A stretch of DNA of 7,063 bases from Balneolaceae bacterium SMO_bin1 (GTDB lineage Bacteria; Bacteroidota; Rhodothermia; Balneolales; Balneolaceae): positions 1-7,063 of the forward strand of contig NNSL01000166.1 in assembly GCA_003123965.1 (NCBI GenBank), read 5' to 3'. Within the stretch, counting starts at the first letter, position 1. Every line of letters starts with the position of its first letter. The notes below the pieces were generated by a model, which was not told where the DNA came from, searched no databases, and saw only the letters and a program-made list of their open reading frames with translations. Positions 6,512 to 7,063 of the stretch are shown in pieces. The translations under genes were made by a program, and so were the position numbers.

Positions 6512-7063
6512 ATGCCCGAAATGATCACAGTTCAGGAATTGGTAAATATGGGATTGCCGCCCATTATTATTTATGCGGCGCCGGTAATGTTTGCCCTGGT
6601 TTTTCTTGAATGGGGCATAAGCGCCTGGCAAAATAAGGAACGCTATGAAGCCAAAGATTTCTGGGCGTCTACGGCTATCGGGATTGGTAATATTATTGTC
6701 AGTTCGGTTACCAAGCTCAGCATTTTTGGGCTCATTCTTTTCTTCTATAACGCCATGCCGTGGCGTATCCCGTACACGTGGTGGTCATTTCCGCTCTGTT
6801 TTATCTTCCTGGATTTCTGCCGGTACTGGGCGCACCGTATTGCACACGAGCAACGTATTTGGTGGGCTACGCACGTTCCGCATCATTCCTCCGAGCAGTA
6901 TAATTTTTTCGGTGTCGTTTCGCCTCTCATGGGTGCAGGGTTTTAAAGTGCTGTTTTTTCTGCCGGTGGCCATGGCCGGTATTTCACCCCGTGGTGTTCT
7001 TTTATTTGTCACCAGATAGCTGGTGCTGTACCAATTCTGGATTCACACGGAAATGATTGACAA
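6512..7063 (+). CDS. Sterol desaturase / fatty acid hydroxylase family protein, frameshifted and cut by the window edge
   Basis: Integral membrane non-heme di-iron oxygenase family that hydroxylates or desaturates lipids (fatty acids, sphingoid bases, sterols, alkylglycerols); the substrate cannot be assigned. From ATG 6512, residues 15-33, 52-80 and 90-103 are hydrophobic. The histidine clusters are present: DFCRYWAHRIAH (HRxxH, H108 and H112) and HVPHHSSEQYN (H121, H124, H125). The frame then breaks at a six-T run (6904-6909) and stops at 6944-6946. In the next frame the protein continues as SVSFRLSWVQGFKVLFFLP to GISP, the normal family sequence. A second disturbed zone (6987-7020) carries a TAG at 7017, after which LYQFWIHTE, another family hallmark, reads on to the edge. 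Removing one C from 6987-6990, one T near 7009 and one G near 7019 gives a continuous VVFFYLHQILVLYQFWIHT. The C-terminus lies outside the window. The family call is strong; intactness is doubtful. It begins 92 bp after popT, and the gap shows only a weak AAGCC/GGCTT hairpin. Confidence 0.85.

Overview
The window looks like an ordinary chromosomal segment of a Bacteroidota-type bacterium (Bacteroidota sensu lato, possibly Balneolota or Rhodothermota). The clues are a very large AsmA-like envelope protein, starts without Shine-Dalgarno sequences, AT-rich heptameric intergenic repeats, and one box resembling the Bacteroidota -7 promoter element (TAnnTTTG). The taxonomic call is inference from style; no marker gene fixes it.

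Layout: two genes read leftward and three read rightward from a divergent intergenic region at 4335-4502. Leftward are a 1040-residue AsmA-family envelope protein (4334-1212) and, 104 bp further on, cysS (cysteinyl-tRNA synthetase, from 1107 and running off the left edge). Rightward are pcm (protein-L-isoaspartate O-methyltransferase, 4503-5166), a DUF368/PopT-type polyprenyl-phosphate transporter (5265-6419), and a sterol desaturase/fatty acid hydroxylase family membrane enzyme (6512 to the right edge). Short intergenic gaps suggest pcm, popT and the hydroxylase could be co-transcribed. No RNA gene, CRISPR array, insertion sequence or phage gene was seen, and no gene-free stretch exceeds 300 bases.

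Functionally the segment mixes housekeeping (CysRS, Pcm protein repair) with envelope and lipid functions: AsmA-like lipid transport or outer-membrane assembly, undecaprenyl-phosphate recycling, and a membrane di-iron lipid hydroxylase. Shared envelope function is inference from adjacency.

The most notable observations concern sequence integrity. pcm carries a single extra base near 4611-4614 that splits a textbook protein into two frames. The last gene carries an extra T in a T6 run at 6904-6909 and, near the right edge, a cluster best explained by three more single-base insertions. All five inferred events are insertions, which points to sequencing or assembly error at least as much as to gene decay. 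The pcm-popT gap is filled exactly by a 25-nt imperfect inverted repeat whose right arm is a heptanucleotide tandem array abutting a TTG start codon. I found no convincing undescribed multi-gene system here.
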